A DNA stretch of 64,000 nt from Polyangium sp. 6x1. GTDB taxonomy: Bacteria > Myxococcota_A > Polyangia > Polyangiales > Polyangiaceae. Positions within the stretch are counted from its first letter, which is position 1; every line of letters starts with the position of its first letter. Made by a program: the position numbers and the translations under genes. Of the stretch, positions 9,071 to 18,596 are shown one piece after another. The notes beneath the pieces were generated by a model, which made no database searches, was not told the origin of the DNA, and was given only the letters and a program-made list of their open reading frames with translations. Location: positions 1-64,000 of the forward strand of contig NZ_JARZHH010000039.1 in assembly GCF_029946515.1 (NCBI RefSeq). The letters are read 5' to 3'.

Positions 9071-12000
9071 GCATGACGTCCAAATTCATCCATCGCCCGG
9101 TCATGGCGATGGTCCTGTCGATCGTGCTCGTGTTCCTTGGCATCCTCGCCATGCGATCGCGCCCGGTCTCGCAATTTCCCGAGATCTCGCCCCCTCGCGT
9201 CATGGTCTCGCTCACGTTCCCGGGTGCGAGCGCAGACGTCCTCGTCCAGTCCTCGATCATCACCCTGGAGCGCGCGATCAATGGCGTTCCGGGCATGATT
9301 TACATGATCTCCGACGCGACGAGCGCCGGCGAGGCGACGATCCAGGTCGTGTTCAAGCTGGACGCCGACCCGAACGAGGCCGTCGTCAACGTCAAGAACC
9401 GAATCGATCAGGTCATCAGCCGACTTCCGGCGCTCGTCCAGCTGGAGGGCGTCGTCATGAATCGCGTGCAGCCCAGCATGCTCATGTACGTCAACCTCTA
9501 CAGCGAGGAGAAGACGGCCGATGAGAAGTTTCTTTACAACTTCGCCAATGCCAACCTCCTCCCCGAGCTGAGCCGCGTCGACGGGATCGCGCAGACCCGC
9601 ATCCTCGGCTCCCGGCAATACGCCATGCGCGTCTGGCTCAATCCGGACAAGATGCGGGCGTACAAAATCTCGACCGATGACGTGATGAAGGCGATCAGCG
9701 AGCAAAGCGTGATCGGATCGCCGGGACGTCTCGGGCAGGCCACCGGCGTCACGGCGCAGTCGCTCGAATACGTTCTCACCTACGAGGGCAGGTTCAACAA
9801 GCCCGAGCAATACGAGAAGATCATCCTCCGGGCGAATGAGGACGGCGAGCAGCTCCGCCTCGGGGACGTCGCGAGGGTCGAGCTCGGGAGCGAGTTCTTC
9901 GATATCTATTCCAATCTCGATGGTCACCCCTCCGCAGCGATCGTGCTGAAGCAGACCTACGGCAGCAATGCGAGCGAGGTCATCGAGAACGTCAAAGCCA
10001 AGCTGGAGGAGCTCAAAAAGACCTCGTTCCCTGCCGGGATGAATTACGAGATCAACTACGACGTATCGAGCTTCCTCGATGCGTCGATCGAGAAGGTCCT
10101 CCACACGCTCGGTGAGGCCTTCCTCCTCGTGTCGCTCGTCGTGTTCCTCTTCCTCGGCGACTGGCGCTCGACGCTGATCCCGGCCCTGGCGGTTCCCGTC
10201 TCGCTCGTCGGGAGCTTCCTGTTCATGCAGATGTTCGGGATCACGATCAACCTGATCACGCTCTTCGCGCTCGTCCTCGCGATCGGCATCGTCGTCGACA
10301 ACGCGATCGTCGTCGTCGAGGCGGTCCACGTGAAAATGGCGGAGGAGGGATTGTCGCCGTACAACGCCGTCAAGAAGGTCCTCGGCGAGATCAGCGGCGC
10401 CGTCATCGCGATCACGTTGATGATGACCGCGGTCTTCGTCCCTGTCGCGTTCATGACCGGGCCGGTGGGCATCTTCTATCGCCAGTTCTCGATCACGATG
10501 GCCTCGTCGATCGTGCTCTCCGGCGTCGTCGCGCTGACCCTGACGCCCGTCCTTTGCGCGATGATCCTGAAGAATACCCACGGGCAGCACAAGAAGCGGA
10601 CGCCGATCAGCATCTTCCTCGACGCATTCAATCGCTATTTCGAGGTCGGGACGAACGTCTACGTCCGCGCGCTCCGGAAGGTGGTCAATCGACGGGTCGT
10701 CACCTTCGGTATCTTGGCCGCTTTCGGCTTCGGCATCCTGCAATTGAACCGGGTCGTCCCTGCCGGCTTCGTACCCAACGAGGACCAGGGCATGATCTAC
10801 GCGATCATCCAGACGCCCCCGGGCTCGACGCTCGAGCAAACGAACCACGTCTCGCGCGAGTTGCAGGACATCGCAAAGAGCGTGGACGGCGTCTCCTCGG
10901 TCTCCTCCCTCGCCGGTTACGAGATCCTGACCGAGGGACGCGGCTCGAATGCGGGGACCTGCCTCATCAACCTCAAGCCGTGGTCCGAGCGCTCGCGCCC
11001 CGTGACCCAGATCATCGAGGAGCTCGAGCAGAAGGCGAAGGACATCGGCGCGATCGTCGAGTTCTTCGAGCCGCCGGCCGTCCCGGGTTACGGCGCCGCG
11101 AGCGGCTTCTCGCTCCGCCTCTTGGACAAGAACAACGAGACGGATTACCAGGACTTCGATCGCGTCAGCAAAGAGTTCATGGATAACCTGCGGAAGCGAA
11201 AGGAGCTGACCGGACTCTTCAGCTTCTTCGCCGCCGATTATCCGCAGTACGAGCTCGAGATCGACAACGAGCTCGCCATGCAGAAGGGCGTCACGATCAA
11301 AAACGCCATGGATAACCTCAACATCCTCGTCGGCAGCACCTACGAGCAGGGGTTCATCCGCTTCGGCAACTTCTTCAAGGTTTACACCCAGGCGGCGCCG
11401 GAATATCGCCGGTTCCCCTCGGACCTCATGAGCATGTACGTCAAGAACGAGAAGGGCGAGATGGTCCCGTACTCGGCGTTCATGAAGCTGAAGAAGACGC
11501 AAGGCCCGAACGAGATCACGCGCTTCAACATGTACAACTCCGCAGCGATCCGCGGCGGTCCGGCCAAGGGATACACGAGCGGAGATGCAATCGACGCGGT
11601 CCGGGACGTCGCCGCGAAGACGTTGCCGCGCGGCTACGACATCGCGTGGGAGGGCCTCTCCTACGACGAGGCGAAGCGTGGCAACGAGGCCATTTACATC
11701 TTCCTGGTCGTCCTCGCATTCGTCTACTTGGTGCTCGCTGCCCAATACGAGAGCTTCATCCTCCCGCTGGCGGTCATTTGCTCGCTCCCCGTCGGCGTGC
11801 TCGGCTCCTTCCTGATGCTGAAGCTCCTCGGCCTGGCGAACGACATCTACGCCCAGGTTGGGATCGTCATGCTGGTGGGCCTCCTCGGCAAGAACGCGGT
11901 CCTCATCGTCGAGTTCGCCGTTCAGGCACACCGCGACGGAGCGTCGGTGCTGGAGGCGGCCATTCAGGGAGCGAAGGCGCGCTTCCGCCCCATCCTGATG

Positions 12001-12243
12001 ACATCCTTTGCCTTCATCGCGGGCCTGATTCCGCTCGTCGTCGCGACGGGGCCGGGCGCCATCGGCAACCGCACCATCGGCGCGTCGGCGCTCGGTGGAA
12101 TGCTCTTCGGCACCGTCTTCGGCGTGATCATCGTGCCGGGTCTGTACTTCATCTTCGGGACGATCGCGGAAGGCAGGAGTCTGATCCAGGCCGAAGAAGA
12201 CGAACCCTTGACCGAAAATGTGACCCACTATGCGGAAGGGTAG
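9067..12243 (+). CDS. RND efflux pump inner-membrane permease (AcrB/MexB family)
   Basis: 1058-residue HAE1-type proton-driven transporter, the usual length. It has TM1 near the N-terminus (FIHRPVMAMVLSIVLVFLG), two large periplasmic porter domains, and two blocks of six helices. TM4 carries the charged relay motif in GIVVDNAIVVVEAV (two Asp residues in AcrB-like pumps; here the visible one is in VDNAIV). The second half shows GLLGKNAVLIVEFA. It starts inside the adaptor stop (4-bp overlap), so the two are translationally coupled, and is followed 8 bp later by the outer-membrane factor. Likely substrates are drugs or endogenous amphiphiles; specificity cannot be read from sequence. Confidence 0.95.
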   Translation: MSMTSKFIHRPVMAMVLSIVLVFLGILAMRSRPVSQFPEISPPRVMVSLTFPGASADVLVQSSIITLERAINGVPGMIYMISDATSAGEATIQVVFKLDADPNEAVVNVKNRIDQVISRLPALVQLEGVVMNRVQPSMLMYVNLYSEEKTADEKFLYNFANANLLPELSRVDGIAQTRILGSRQYAMRVWLNPDKMRAYKISTDDVMKAISEQSVIGSPGRLGQATGVTAQSLEYVLTYEGRFNKPEQYEKIILRANEDGEQLRLGDVARVELGSEFFDIYSNLDGHPSAAIVLKQTYGSNASEVIENVKAKLEELKKTSFPAGMNYEINYDVSSFLDASIEKVLHTLGEAFLLVSLVVFLFLGDWRSTLIPALAVPVSLVGSFLFMQMFGITINLITLFALVLAIGIVVDNAIVVVEAVHVKMAEEGLSPYNAVKKVLGEISGAVIAITLMMTAVFVPVAFMTGPVGIFYRQFSITMASSIVLSGVVALTLTPVLCAMILKNTHGQHKKRTPISIFLDAFNRYFEVGTNVYVRALRKVVNRRVVTFGILAAFGFGILQLNRVVPAGFVPNEDQGMIYAIIQTPPGSTLEQTNHVSRELQDIAKSVDGVSSVSSLAGYEILTEGRGSNAGTCLINLKPWSERSRPVTQIIEELEQKAKDIGAIVEFFEPPAVPGYGAASGFSLRLLDKNNETDYQDFDRVSKEFMDNLRKRKELTGLFSFFAADYPQYELEIDNELAMQKGVTIKNAMDNLNILVGSTYEQGFIRFGNFFKVYTQAAPEYRRFPSDLMSMYVKNEKGEMVPYSAFMKLKKTQGPNEITRFNMYNSAAIRGGPAKGYTSGDAIDAVRDVAAKTLPRGYDIAWEGLSYDEAKRGNEAIYIFLVVLAFVYLVLAAQYESFILPLAVICSLPVGVLGSFLMLKLLGLANDIYAQVGIVMLVGLLGKNAVLIVEFAVQAHRDGASVLEAAIQGAKARFRPILMTSFAFIAGLIPLVVATGPGAIGNRTIGASALGGMLFGTVFGVIIVPGLYFIFGTIAEGRSLIQAEEDEPLTENVTHYAEG

Positions 12244-12251
12244 GCGTCGCG

Positions 12252-13703
12252 ATGTCTAGGACAAGTTTGTCACGGCCTTTCACTCCGCTGGTATGTCTCT
12301 GCTTCTTCGCGGCGGCCTGCGCCCCTTCTCTGGAAGGAAACGAGCCCAGGGACCCGAACAAGGAGCTTCCGGCGAGCTTCGGGCCTGCGAGCGGCGCCCC
12401 GAACGCGCCCTCGCAGCCCGCGCAATCGACGCAAATGGTTTGGCGTGCGTTCTTCGACGACGCCGACCTCAGGGCGCTCATCGAATTGGCGCTCGACAAG
12501 AACCAGGAGCTGAACATCCAGCTTCAAGAGATCGTCATCGCCCGCAATGAAGTGTCGGCGAGGCAAGGCGATTACCTCCCGAAGGTCGGCGTCGGGGCTG
12601 GTGCCGGCGTCGAGCGTGTCGGAAAAAACACGAGCCAGGGCGTCAGCGACGACAGCCACGGGTTGCCGGCGAATCTGGGAGATTTCACGTTCGGGCTCTG
12701 GGGCTCGTGGGAGATCGACGTCTGGGGGAAACTGCGGGACGCCACGAAGTCGGCCGACCTCCGCTACCTCGCGACCATCGAAGGCCGGAATTTCATGGTG
12801 ACGCAGATCGTCGCCGAAATCGCCCGGTCTTATTTCGAGCTCGTCGCCATCGACAACCAGCTCGACGTCCTGAAACGAAACGTCGAAATCCTGGGGGACG
12901 CGCTGGAGATCATCAAGCTCGAAAAGCAGGCGGCCCGGGTGACGGAGCTCGCGGTGCAGAGGTTCGAGGCGGAGGTGTTGAAGAACAAGAGCCGCCTCTA
13001 CGGCCTCCAGCAGGAGAAAGTTCAGACCGAGAACAGGATCAACTTTCTCGTTGGTCGCTATCCGCAGACGGTGAGCCGAAACGATCGGAAGCTCGAGGAC
13101 CCTCTGCCGAAGGTGGCGTCGGGGCTTCCTTCCGATCTGCTGAAGAATCGCCCGGACATCCGGCAAGCCGAGCTGGAGCTTTCGGCCTCGAAGCTCGACG
13201 TGAAGGCGGCGAGGGCGGAGTTCTACCCTTCGCTCAGCATCGACGCAGCGGTCGGCTACAGGTCCTTCAATGCCAAGCACCTCGTCATGACGCCGGACTC
13301 GCTCATCTACAACCTGGCGGGGAATCTCGTGGCGCCGCTCCTGAACCGGAAAGCGATCGAGGCGCAGTATCGCTCGGAGAACGCCCGGCAGATTCAGGCG
13401 GTGTTCAACTACGAGCGGACGCTTTTGCAAGCGTTCACCGACGTCGCGAACCAACTTGCGCAGATCGAGAACCTCCAGAAAGCCTATGAGCTCCAGGCGC
13501 AGCAGGTGGAGGCGCTCACCCGGTCGAGTGAAACGTCCACGGTTCTTTTTCAATCGGCTCGAGCTGACTACATGGAAGTCCTGCTCACCCGGCGGGATAC
13601 GCTGGACGCGCAAATGGAGCTGATCGAGACGAGGAAACGGCAATGGCTGGCCGTGGTCAATCTCTACCAGGCGCTCGGGGGTGGGTGGCGATCCGGCACC
13701 TAG
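12252..13703 (+). CDS. Outer-membrane efflux factor, NodT/OprM-type lipoprotein
   Basis: 483-residue TolC-superfamily channel that completes the tripartite pump. ATG at 12252 gives a signal peptide with lipobox AAAC (Cys23). Two internally repeated coiled-coil/OEP modules follow: the first around DLRALIELALDKNQELNIQLQEI, the second around LLKNRPDIRQAELELSASKLDVKAARAEFYPSLS, which is the canonical NodT RPDIR motif. The GxWGSWEIDVWGKLRD stretch is the conserved WEIDLWGK segment. Eight bases separate it from the pump stop. Confidence 0.94.
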   Translation: MSRTSLSRPFTPLVCLCFFAAACAPSLEGNEPRDPNKELPASFGPASGAPNAPSQPAQSTQMVWRAFFDDADLRALIELALDKNQELNIQLQEIVIARNEVSARQGDYLPKVGVGAGAGVERVGKNTSQGVSDDSHGLPANLGDFTFGLWGSWEIDVWGKLRDATKSADLRYLATIEGRNFMVTQIVAEIARSYFELVAIDNQLDVLKRNVEILGDALEIIKLEKQAARVTELAVQRFEAEVLKNKSRLYGLQQEKVQTENRINFLVGRYPQTVSRNDRKLEDPLPKVASGLPSDLLKNRPDIRQAELELSASKLDVKAARAEFYPSLSIDAAVGYRSFNAKHLVMTPDSLIYNLAGNLVAPLLNRKAIEAQYRSENARQIQAVFNYERTLLQAFTDVANQLAQIENLQKAYELQAQQVEALTRSSETSTVLFQSARADYMEVLLTRRDTLDAQMELIETRKRQWLAVVNLYQALGGGWRSGT

Positions 13704-13844
13704 CGCGCACCTTCGAGACCTGTCCAGCCAGCCCGTTCGCCGGAGGAAGAGTCTCTTCTCGCGTCGAAGAAAGCCGGGGCGCGCGCTGGCCCGGAAGGCC
13801 CTGGCCTCGGCACCCCTGCCTCTGTTATCATCCGAACAGACATC

Positions 13845-16589
13845 ATGAGTCTGTCGGCAACATTCGGCGTCGAAGGCGGCGCCCCGCGCCCGAGCGAGGA
13901 GCCCTTCCAGCTCCTCGTCTTTCCGTTCCCCTTCAGCCATTTCACCGTGCGCTCGTTCCGAGGGCGGGAGGAGCTGTCCGGCATCTACTCCTTCGATACC
14001 GTGGTCACGGGGCCCGATATCGGTGAGGGCACGGTGGAGCGGCTCTCGCTCGGGCAACGCGCGCTCCTCGTGCTGCGGGCCGGGAAGGCGCCGCGCGTCT
14101 TTCACGGGATCGTAGCCTCGGTGCGGCACGAGGGGCTGCGCGGGGCGCACGGAGCTTCACAGTTTCGAATGCGCCTCGTGTCCAGATTATGGCTGCTCAA
14201 GCATCGACGTCGATCGCGGATTTTTCAGAACCAGCGCATCGATCGGATCCTCGCGCAGGTGCTCGGCGAGGCGAACATCGGTGCCCGCTTCCTGCTCCGC
14301 GGGGAGCACCCGATTCGCGAGTATTGCACGCAGTACGAGGAGACGGATTACCAGTTCGTCCGGAGGATCACGGCCGAGGCAGGGATCTTCTTCCATTACG
14401 CCCAGCCCTCCGCGATCGTGGAAGAGGCCCTCGCTGATGCGAGCAAGACGATCGGTGGAGCTGCGGGAGGGTTGCTCGGCTTTGCCGCAAGCGCGCTGGC
14501 TGCCAAGGTATTTGCCGGGGAGACGATGGTGTTCGCGGACGACGCATCGGCGTATCCGCCCATCGACGACGGCGACCGGATCGGCGCGGTCGCCAGCGCT
14601 CTGGGCGTGCCCACGTCTGCCTCCGCCGAGATCGGCGGCGTTTCCCTGAGGATGGGCATCGAGGCCCCGGTGTTGCATTACCTCTCGATCGAGGGCACGA
14701 GCACCGCGGCATTCGACAAGGTGACGCGCTTCGAGCCGGTGAGCCGCGTGCGTACCAATACGGCCGTCTACCGGGACTACGATCCCGAGCGGCCCCTCGC
14801 CCTGATCACGACACGCGCCGAGCACGAGCGCGACGAGGGAGCCGGGATCCAGGTATCTACAAGCGCCTCGTCCGGCCCAGATGCAGCTTTCCGTGCGAGC
14901 GCTTCGGTGAACGTGCCGACGGACGCGATCTCGCCGCTGCTCGCGGCTCCCGAGCTCGAGCATTACGAGCACCACGCGGCATTTCTGTTCCCGAAGTGGC
15001 GCCACGCCGAGCGTGAACCGGCGCTCATCCTGCGCCAGAAGCGCCGCCGCGCGAACCTCGCCGAGGGCGAGAGCACGTGCCAGGCTCTCGCGGTGGGGCA
15101 TCGATTCCGGCTGGAGGACCATCCCGCACACCATTTGAATCGCGGCTACGTGGTCACGTCCGTGAAGCACGAGGGATGGGCAACCCCGCAGGCTGCGCCC
15201 AAAGAAGTTTATCGCAACACCTTCAGCGCAGCGCCAGACGACGTGACGATGTGTCCGCCGCGCCCGAAGCGGAGGAGCGTGCTCGTGGCGCTGACCGCGA
15301 CCGTGGTCGGACCCGCGAGCGAGGAGATCCACACGGATCCGCTCGGGCAGATCAAGGTGCATTTTCACTGGGACCGCGAGGGGCAGGGCAGCGCCGAGAG
15401 TTCGTGCTGGGTGCGGACGATGCAAGCCTGGGGCGGCGCGGGATGGGGGACGCAGTTCATCCCTCGGGTCGGGATGGAGGTGGTGGTCACCTTCGAGGGA
15501 GGAGACCCAGACAAACCCATGGTCCTGGGATGCCTTTACAATGGCACGCACCCACCGTCGTTCCGGCTCCCCGCGGACAAGACGCGGAGCGGAATCCGGA
15601 CGCAGTCCTCGCCGGGCGGGCGTGGGTTCAACGAGCTGAGCTTCGAGGACAAGGTCGGCAGCGAACAAATCTACGTGCACGCCCAGCGGGATCTCGACGA
15701 GGTGGTGGAGCGCAATCATACGCTGGCCGTGCAAGGCGACGAATCGACCCGCGTGAATGGAGACCGGCGCGAAGAGATTCTCGGGAATGCCTCGTCGCGG
15801 ATCGGTGGGCGCCGTGAGGTCGCCGTGGACGGGGACAGCGCCTTTCAGGTCAGAGGAAATCGTATCGAGGTCACGAGCGGGCACGAAGATCGGCGCGTAT
15901 CGGGTGATCTGACCACGCGGCTCGAGGGGCGCGAGCGGCGGCAGGTGACCGGGAATGCGGATCTCACGTATGGCGACGATCTGACGACCAAGATCCACGG
16001 CTGCGAGACCAAGGTGGTGGGACGCCACGATGCGGAGCGTTCGTATCTGCTGCACGTGGAGGGAGTGGCAACGTTCGGGAGCACGGGGGCGATGGAGTTG
16101 ACCACCGACAGGGAGCTTGTCTTGCGCTGCGGAAAGAGCTCTTTGCGGATCACGGCCGACGGCATCGAGCTCTCCACGCCGTCGCTGCGGGTGAAGGGCG
16201 GCACCAGCGGTCTGTCGATGGCAGACGAGGGCGTCCAGATGAACACGGAGAATGCGCTGGCGCAGCTCCTCGGCGGCAAGGTCGTGCTGAAGACGCAGGA
16301 AGGCGCCTCGATCGCGATGGGCAGCGAGGTCAAGCTCGACGGAGCAAGGATTCTCCTGAATTCGCCCGAGCAGGCCAAGGATTCACCGCCGCGAGAGCCG
16401 GAGCCGACGACGACCCTCTCGCTCGTGGATCAAGATGGCCATCCGCTCGCATACCAGCGATATCTCTTGATCCTGGACGACGGTTCGGAGCAGAGCGGGA
16501 TCCTCGACAAAGACGGGAGAGCAGAGGTGAGCGCGAAGGCGTCAGGGAGGATCGTATTTCCGGATCTTTCCAAGGTGGAGATGGCGTGA
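13845..16589 (+). CDS. vgrG: Type VI secretion spike protein VgrG with C-terminal TTR-like extension
   Basis: 914-residue T6SS spike. It has the Gp27-like N-terminal half with the typical QYEETDYQFVRRITAEAGIFFHY, the Gp5 OB-fold at about 490-590 (TDPLGQIKVHFHWDREG, then MQAWGGAGWGTQFIPRVGMEV), a DUF2345-like repetitive beta-helix (about 600-830) and a C-terminal transthyretin-like segment (LSLVDQDGHPLAYQRYLLIL), a known docking type for effectors or PAAR tips. Odd: an Ala/Gly-rich hydrophobic insertion around residues 190-225 within the Gp27-like part. No T6SS sheath or baseplate genes are in the window, so this is an orphan spike module. Confidence 0.95.
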   Translation: MSLSATFGVEGGAPRPSEEPFQLLVFPFPFSHFTVRSFRGREELSGIYSFDTVVTGPDIGEGTVERLSLGQRALLVLRAGKAPRVFHGIVASVRHEGLRGAHGASQFRMRLVSRLWLLKHRRRSRIFQNQRIDRILAQVLGEANIGARFLLRGEHPIREYCTQYEETDYQFVRRITAEAGIFFHYAQPSAIVEEALADASKTIGGAAGGLLGFAASALAAKVFAGETMVFADDASAYPPIDDGDRIGAVASALGVPTSASAEIGGVSLRMGIEAPVLHYLSIEGTSTAAFDKVTRFEPVSRVRTNTAVYRDYDPERPLALITTRAEHERDEGAGIQVSTSASSGPDAAFRASASVNVPTDAISPLLAAPELEHYEHHAAFLFPKWRHAEREPALILRQKRRRANLAEGESTCQALAVGHRFRLEDHPAHHLNRGYVVTSVKHEGWATPQAAPKEVYRNTFSAAPDDVTMCPPRPKRRSVLVALTATVVGPASEEIHTDPLGQIKVHFHWDREGQGSAESSCWVRTMQAWGGAGWGTQFIPRVGMEVVVTFEGGDPDKPMVLGCLYNGTHPPSFRLPADKTRSGIRTQSSPGGRGFNELSFEDKVGSEQIYVHAQRDLDEVVERNHTLAVQGDESTRVNGDRREEILGNASSRIGGRREVAVDGDSAFQVRGNRIEVTSGHEDRRVSGDLTTRLEGRERRQVTGNADLTYGDDLTTKIHGCETKVVGRHDAERSYLLHVEGVATFGSTGAMELTTDRELVLRCGKSSLRITADGIELSTPSLRVKGGTSGLSMADEGVQMNTENALAQLLGGKVVLKTQEGASIAMGSEVKLDGARILLNSPEQAKDSPPREPEPTTTLSLVDQDGHPLAYQRYLLILDDGSEQSGILDKDGRAEVSAKASGRIVFPDLSKVEMA

Positions 16590-17233
16590 TGCGACCCTAC
16601 GTGGTGAAGCAAGGCGATTACCTGACAAAGCTCGCTCATGTGCACGGGTTCGACGCGGACGACGTGTGGGGACACCCGAAAAACGACGCGCTCCGTGCCA
16701 TGCGGCCGAACCCGGAGCAGCTGGCGCCGGGAGACGTGATACACATCCCGGTCAAAACGAAGGAGGGACTTCCTTTCACGGCGGGGACGGCGAATGGATA
16801 CCGGGCGCCTTTGCCACGTATCGCGGTCGACCTGGCGTTCGAGGACGAGGAAGGCCCGCTGGCCGAGGAGCCCTACGAGGTCCGTGGACTCCGGGGCGCG
16901 GATGGGGGTCCATTGCATGGGCAGACGGACGCGGCTGGGCGGGTGCATTTCGACGTGCCGGTCACGGTGCGGGAGATCGAGATCCTGTTTCCTCGACGAA
17001 ACGTCGCATACACCAGCCTCGTGGGAGACATGGATCCAGGCTCGGAGGCGAGCGGGATTCGCAAGCGCCTGGAGAACCTGGGCTTCTTGATCGCGGGCCG
17101 GGATCTCACCGTCGATCGCGAGGAGGCGCTCCGCGGAGCCCTCGTGGCCTTTCAGCGTTCGCGTGGTTTGCCAGTGACGGGAAAACTCGACGAGGAGACG
17201 AGAAAGGCGCTCATCGATGCGCATGGGGCTTGA
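16589..17233 (+). CDS. LysM / TTR-like / peptidoglycan-binding protein of the VgrG island
   Basis: About 214 residues in three parts: an N-terminal LysM motif (YVVKQGDYLTKLAHVHGF ... LAPGDVIHIP, 4-55), a transthyretin-like middle (EEPYEVRGLRG ... GQTDAAGRVHFDVPV, about 80-135) and a C-terminal PG_binding_1 helix bundle (GIRKRLENLGFLIAG ... ALVAFQRSRGLPVTGKLDEETRKAL). ATG at 16589 overlaps the vgrG stop by one base (GTG at 16586 is the alternative), with AAGGTGGAG upstream, so it is coupled to vgrG. Such proteins ride with VgrG or bind murein during delivery; whether this one is adaptor or effector is open, since no lytic domain is seen. Confidence 0.85.
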   Translation: MRPYVVKQGDYLTKLAHVHGFDADDVWGHPKNDALRAMRPNPEQLAPGDVIHIPVKTKEGLPFTAGTANGYRAPLPRIAVDLAFEDEEGPLAEEPYEVRGLRGADGGPLHGQTDAAGRVHFDVPVTVREIEILFPRRNVAYTSLVGDMDPGSEASGIRKRLENLGFLIAGRDLTVDREEALRGALVAFQRSRGLPVTGKLDEETRKALIDAHGA

Positions 17234-18596
17234 GGCCCCCGGGGACGGCGCGGGTGACGCAATCACGTCCTTCGCTGGTGTCCCTCTCCCGCAGCTCGCG
17301 CACGTGGCGGCTGCGCGGGCAGAAGGGTTTTCGCTCGAGGAGATCCTGGCCGTCGAGGGACTCGCCGCGGAGGAGCTTCGCGCGGCAGACGTTGCCTGCA
17401 AGGAAATGCTCTGCAATCCGAACGGCGGGCCTCGGCTCTTCGCCGCGTACGCGTCAGCGCAAAAGCAGGCTGAAGAGCGCCTCGCGCGTCGCGTCCAGCC
17501 TCTCGACGAGGATCTCGGCGCATGGGTCCATTTTCTTGCGATGTATGCGGCCAGCGACAATCCGCTTTCGATGCTCCAGGATCTGGGTCTGACGCTGCCC
17601 GATCTCGCTCGGCTGGGTCGGACGTGGAAGCAACGCATCGAGGCCGATCGCGAGCTCGCTCGATGCGCCGAAAAGCTCACGCGCGCGGGTGACCGGAAGG
17701 TCGCTTTGCCGGCGCTGCGCGTCGAGCCGCCGAAGCTCGTTTCTTCGCCCCACGCTCGCCCGAAGCCTGTGCCTCCGTCCATGAATACGCCCGCACGGCC
17801 CATGCGCTCCAAGGTCCGTGACGTGCCCCCCGCAATTTCGGGGACTGCGCTTTCGCTCGACGTGCCTCGTGGTCCGACCTTGCCATTCGTGGAAGGGCCG
17901 GACGTGGACGCGCCCGAGCCGCGCCTGCTCCCTGTAGACGCTCCCCCGCGCGCCGCGCTTTCAGGCACCGCGCTTTCGCTCGACGTGCCGCGCGGGCCTG
18001 ACCTACCGTTCGTCGATGCGGATGGATTGTCATCCACGGACAAACGAGCCGTGGCGCGCGTCCCTGTCGAGCTGTCGGGAACCGCGCTTGCCCTCGATGT
18101 CCCGCGAGGCCCCGCGCTTCCATTCGTGGAGACGCAAGAACCCGCGGCCCAGCCGTCGCCACCGCCGGCGATCGAGCTTTTCAAATCGCCGCGGGCGGCG
18201 ATTTCGGGGACGGCGCTCGCGCTCGATGTCCCTCGTGGCAAGGGCACGCCTTTCGAGGGTAAAAAGAGCCCGAACGAGCTTGCATCGACGCAGCTTCTCC
18301 TCGAGATACCGCGGGAGCTCGTTCGCCGGCCCATTCCGTTCTCCACCCCTGCGCCGCCTGAGCTTCCGCCCAAGCTCACGCTCGAGGAGCACGCTGCGCT
18401 CACGGTGGAGCTCGCCATGTCGCCGGAGCGCTCGGCGGAGGTGCTCGCCCGCTACCGTATCACGCAGGCGGATCGAGAAGCGCTCGACCGGCATTACCAG
18501 GCGATCGTAGGCGCAGACGAGCAAAGGCGCCTCGCATGGCACAATGCCTACAAGGTGCATCATGCGCGGATTGCGGCAACGTTCAACCGCCGATGA
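17217..18596 (+). CDS. VgrG-island protein with helical repeats and repeated SGTALxLDVPRGPxLPF tags
   Basis: 459-residue protein of unknown function. Residues about 20-90, 97-160 and 386-455 look like three divergent copies of one 60-70-residue helical unit. Between units 2 and 3 lies a Pro-rich region with four near-identical 17-residue tags, SGTALSLDVPRGPTLPF and relatives, starting at 208, 249, 287 and 330, plus a degenerate fifth near 357-375. The start overlaps the preceding gene by 17 bp, so it belongs to the vgrG operon. No signal peptide or membrane segment. I infer a cytoplasmic adaptor or scaffold loading cargo on the spike; an effector is the alternative. Confidence 0.8.
   Translation: MRMGLEAPGDGAGDAITSFAGVPLPQLAHVAAARAEGFSLEEILAVEGLAAEELRAADVACKEMLCNPNGGPRLFAAYASAQKQAEERLARRVQPLDEDLGAWVHFLAMYAASDNPLSMLQDLGLTLPDLARLGRTWKQRIEADRELARCAEKLTRAGDRKVALPALRVEPPKLVSSPHARPKPVPPSMNTPARPMRSKVRDVPPAISGTALSLDVPRGPTLPFVEGPDVDAPEPRLLPVDAPPRAALSGTALSLDVPRGPDLPFVDADGLSSTDKRAVARVPVELSGTALALDVPRGPALPFVETQEPAAQPSPPPAIELFKSPRAAISGTALALDVPRGKGTPFEGKKSPNELASTQLLLEIPRELVRRPIPFSTPAPPELPPKLTLEEHAALTVELAMSPERSAEVLARYRITQADREALDRHYQAIVGADEQRRLAWHNAYKVHHARIAATFNRR
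17838..18341 (+). repeat. Four (plus one degenerate) tag repeats inside the VgrG-island protein
   Basis: Coding repeats of about 51 bp encoding SGTAL-[SA]-LDVPRG-x-x-LPF, spaced 38-43 codons apart. Intervening sequence is Pro-rich and not conserved, which indicates selection on the tag itself rather than recent DNA duplication. Confidence 0.8.

Noticed and set aside
9019-12228. Minus-strand open frame of 1069 codons opposite the RND pump
   Set aside because: GC-rich antisense frame rich in Asp, Arg, Glu and His; no domain and the opposite strand is a clear AcrB-type pump.
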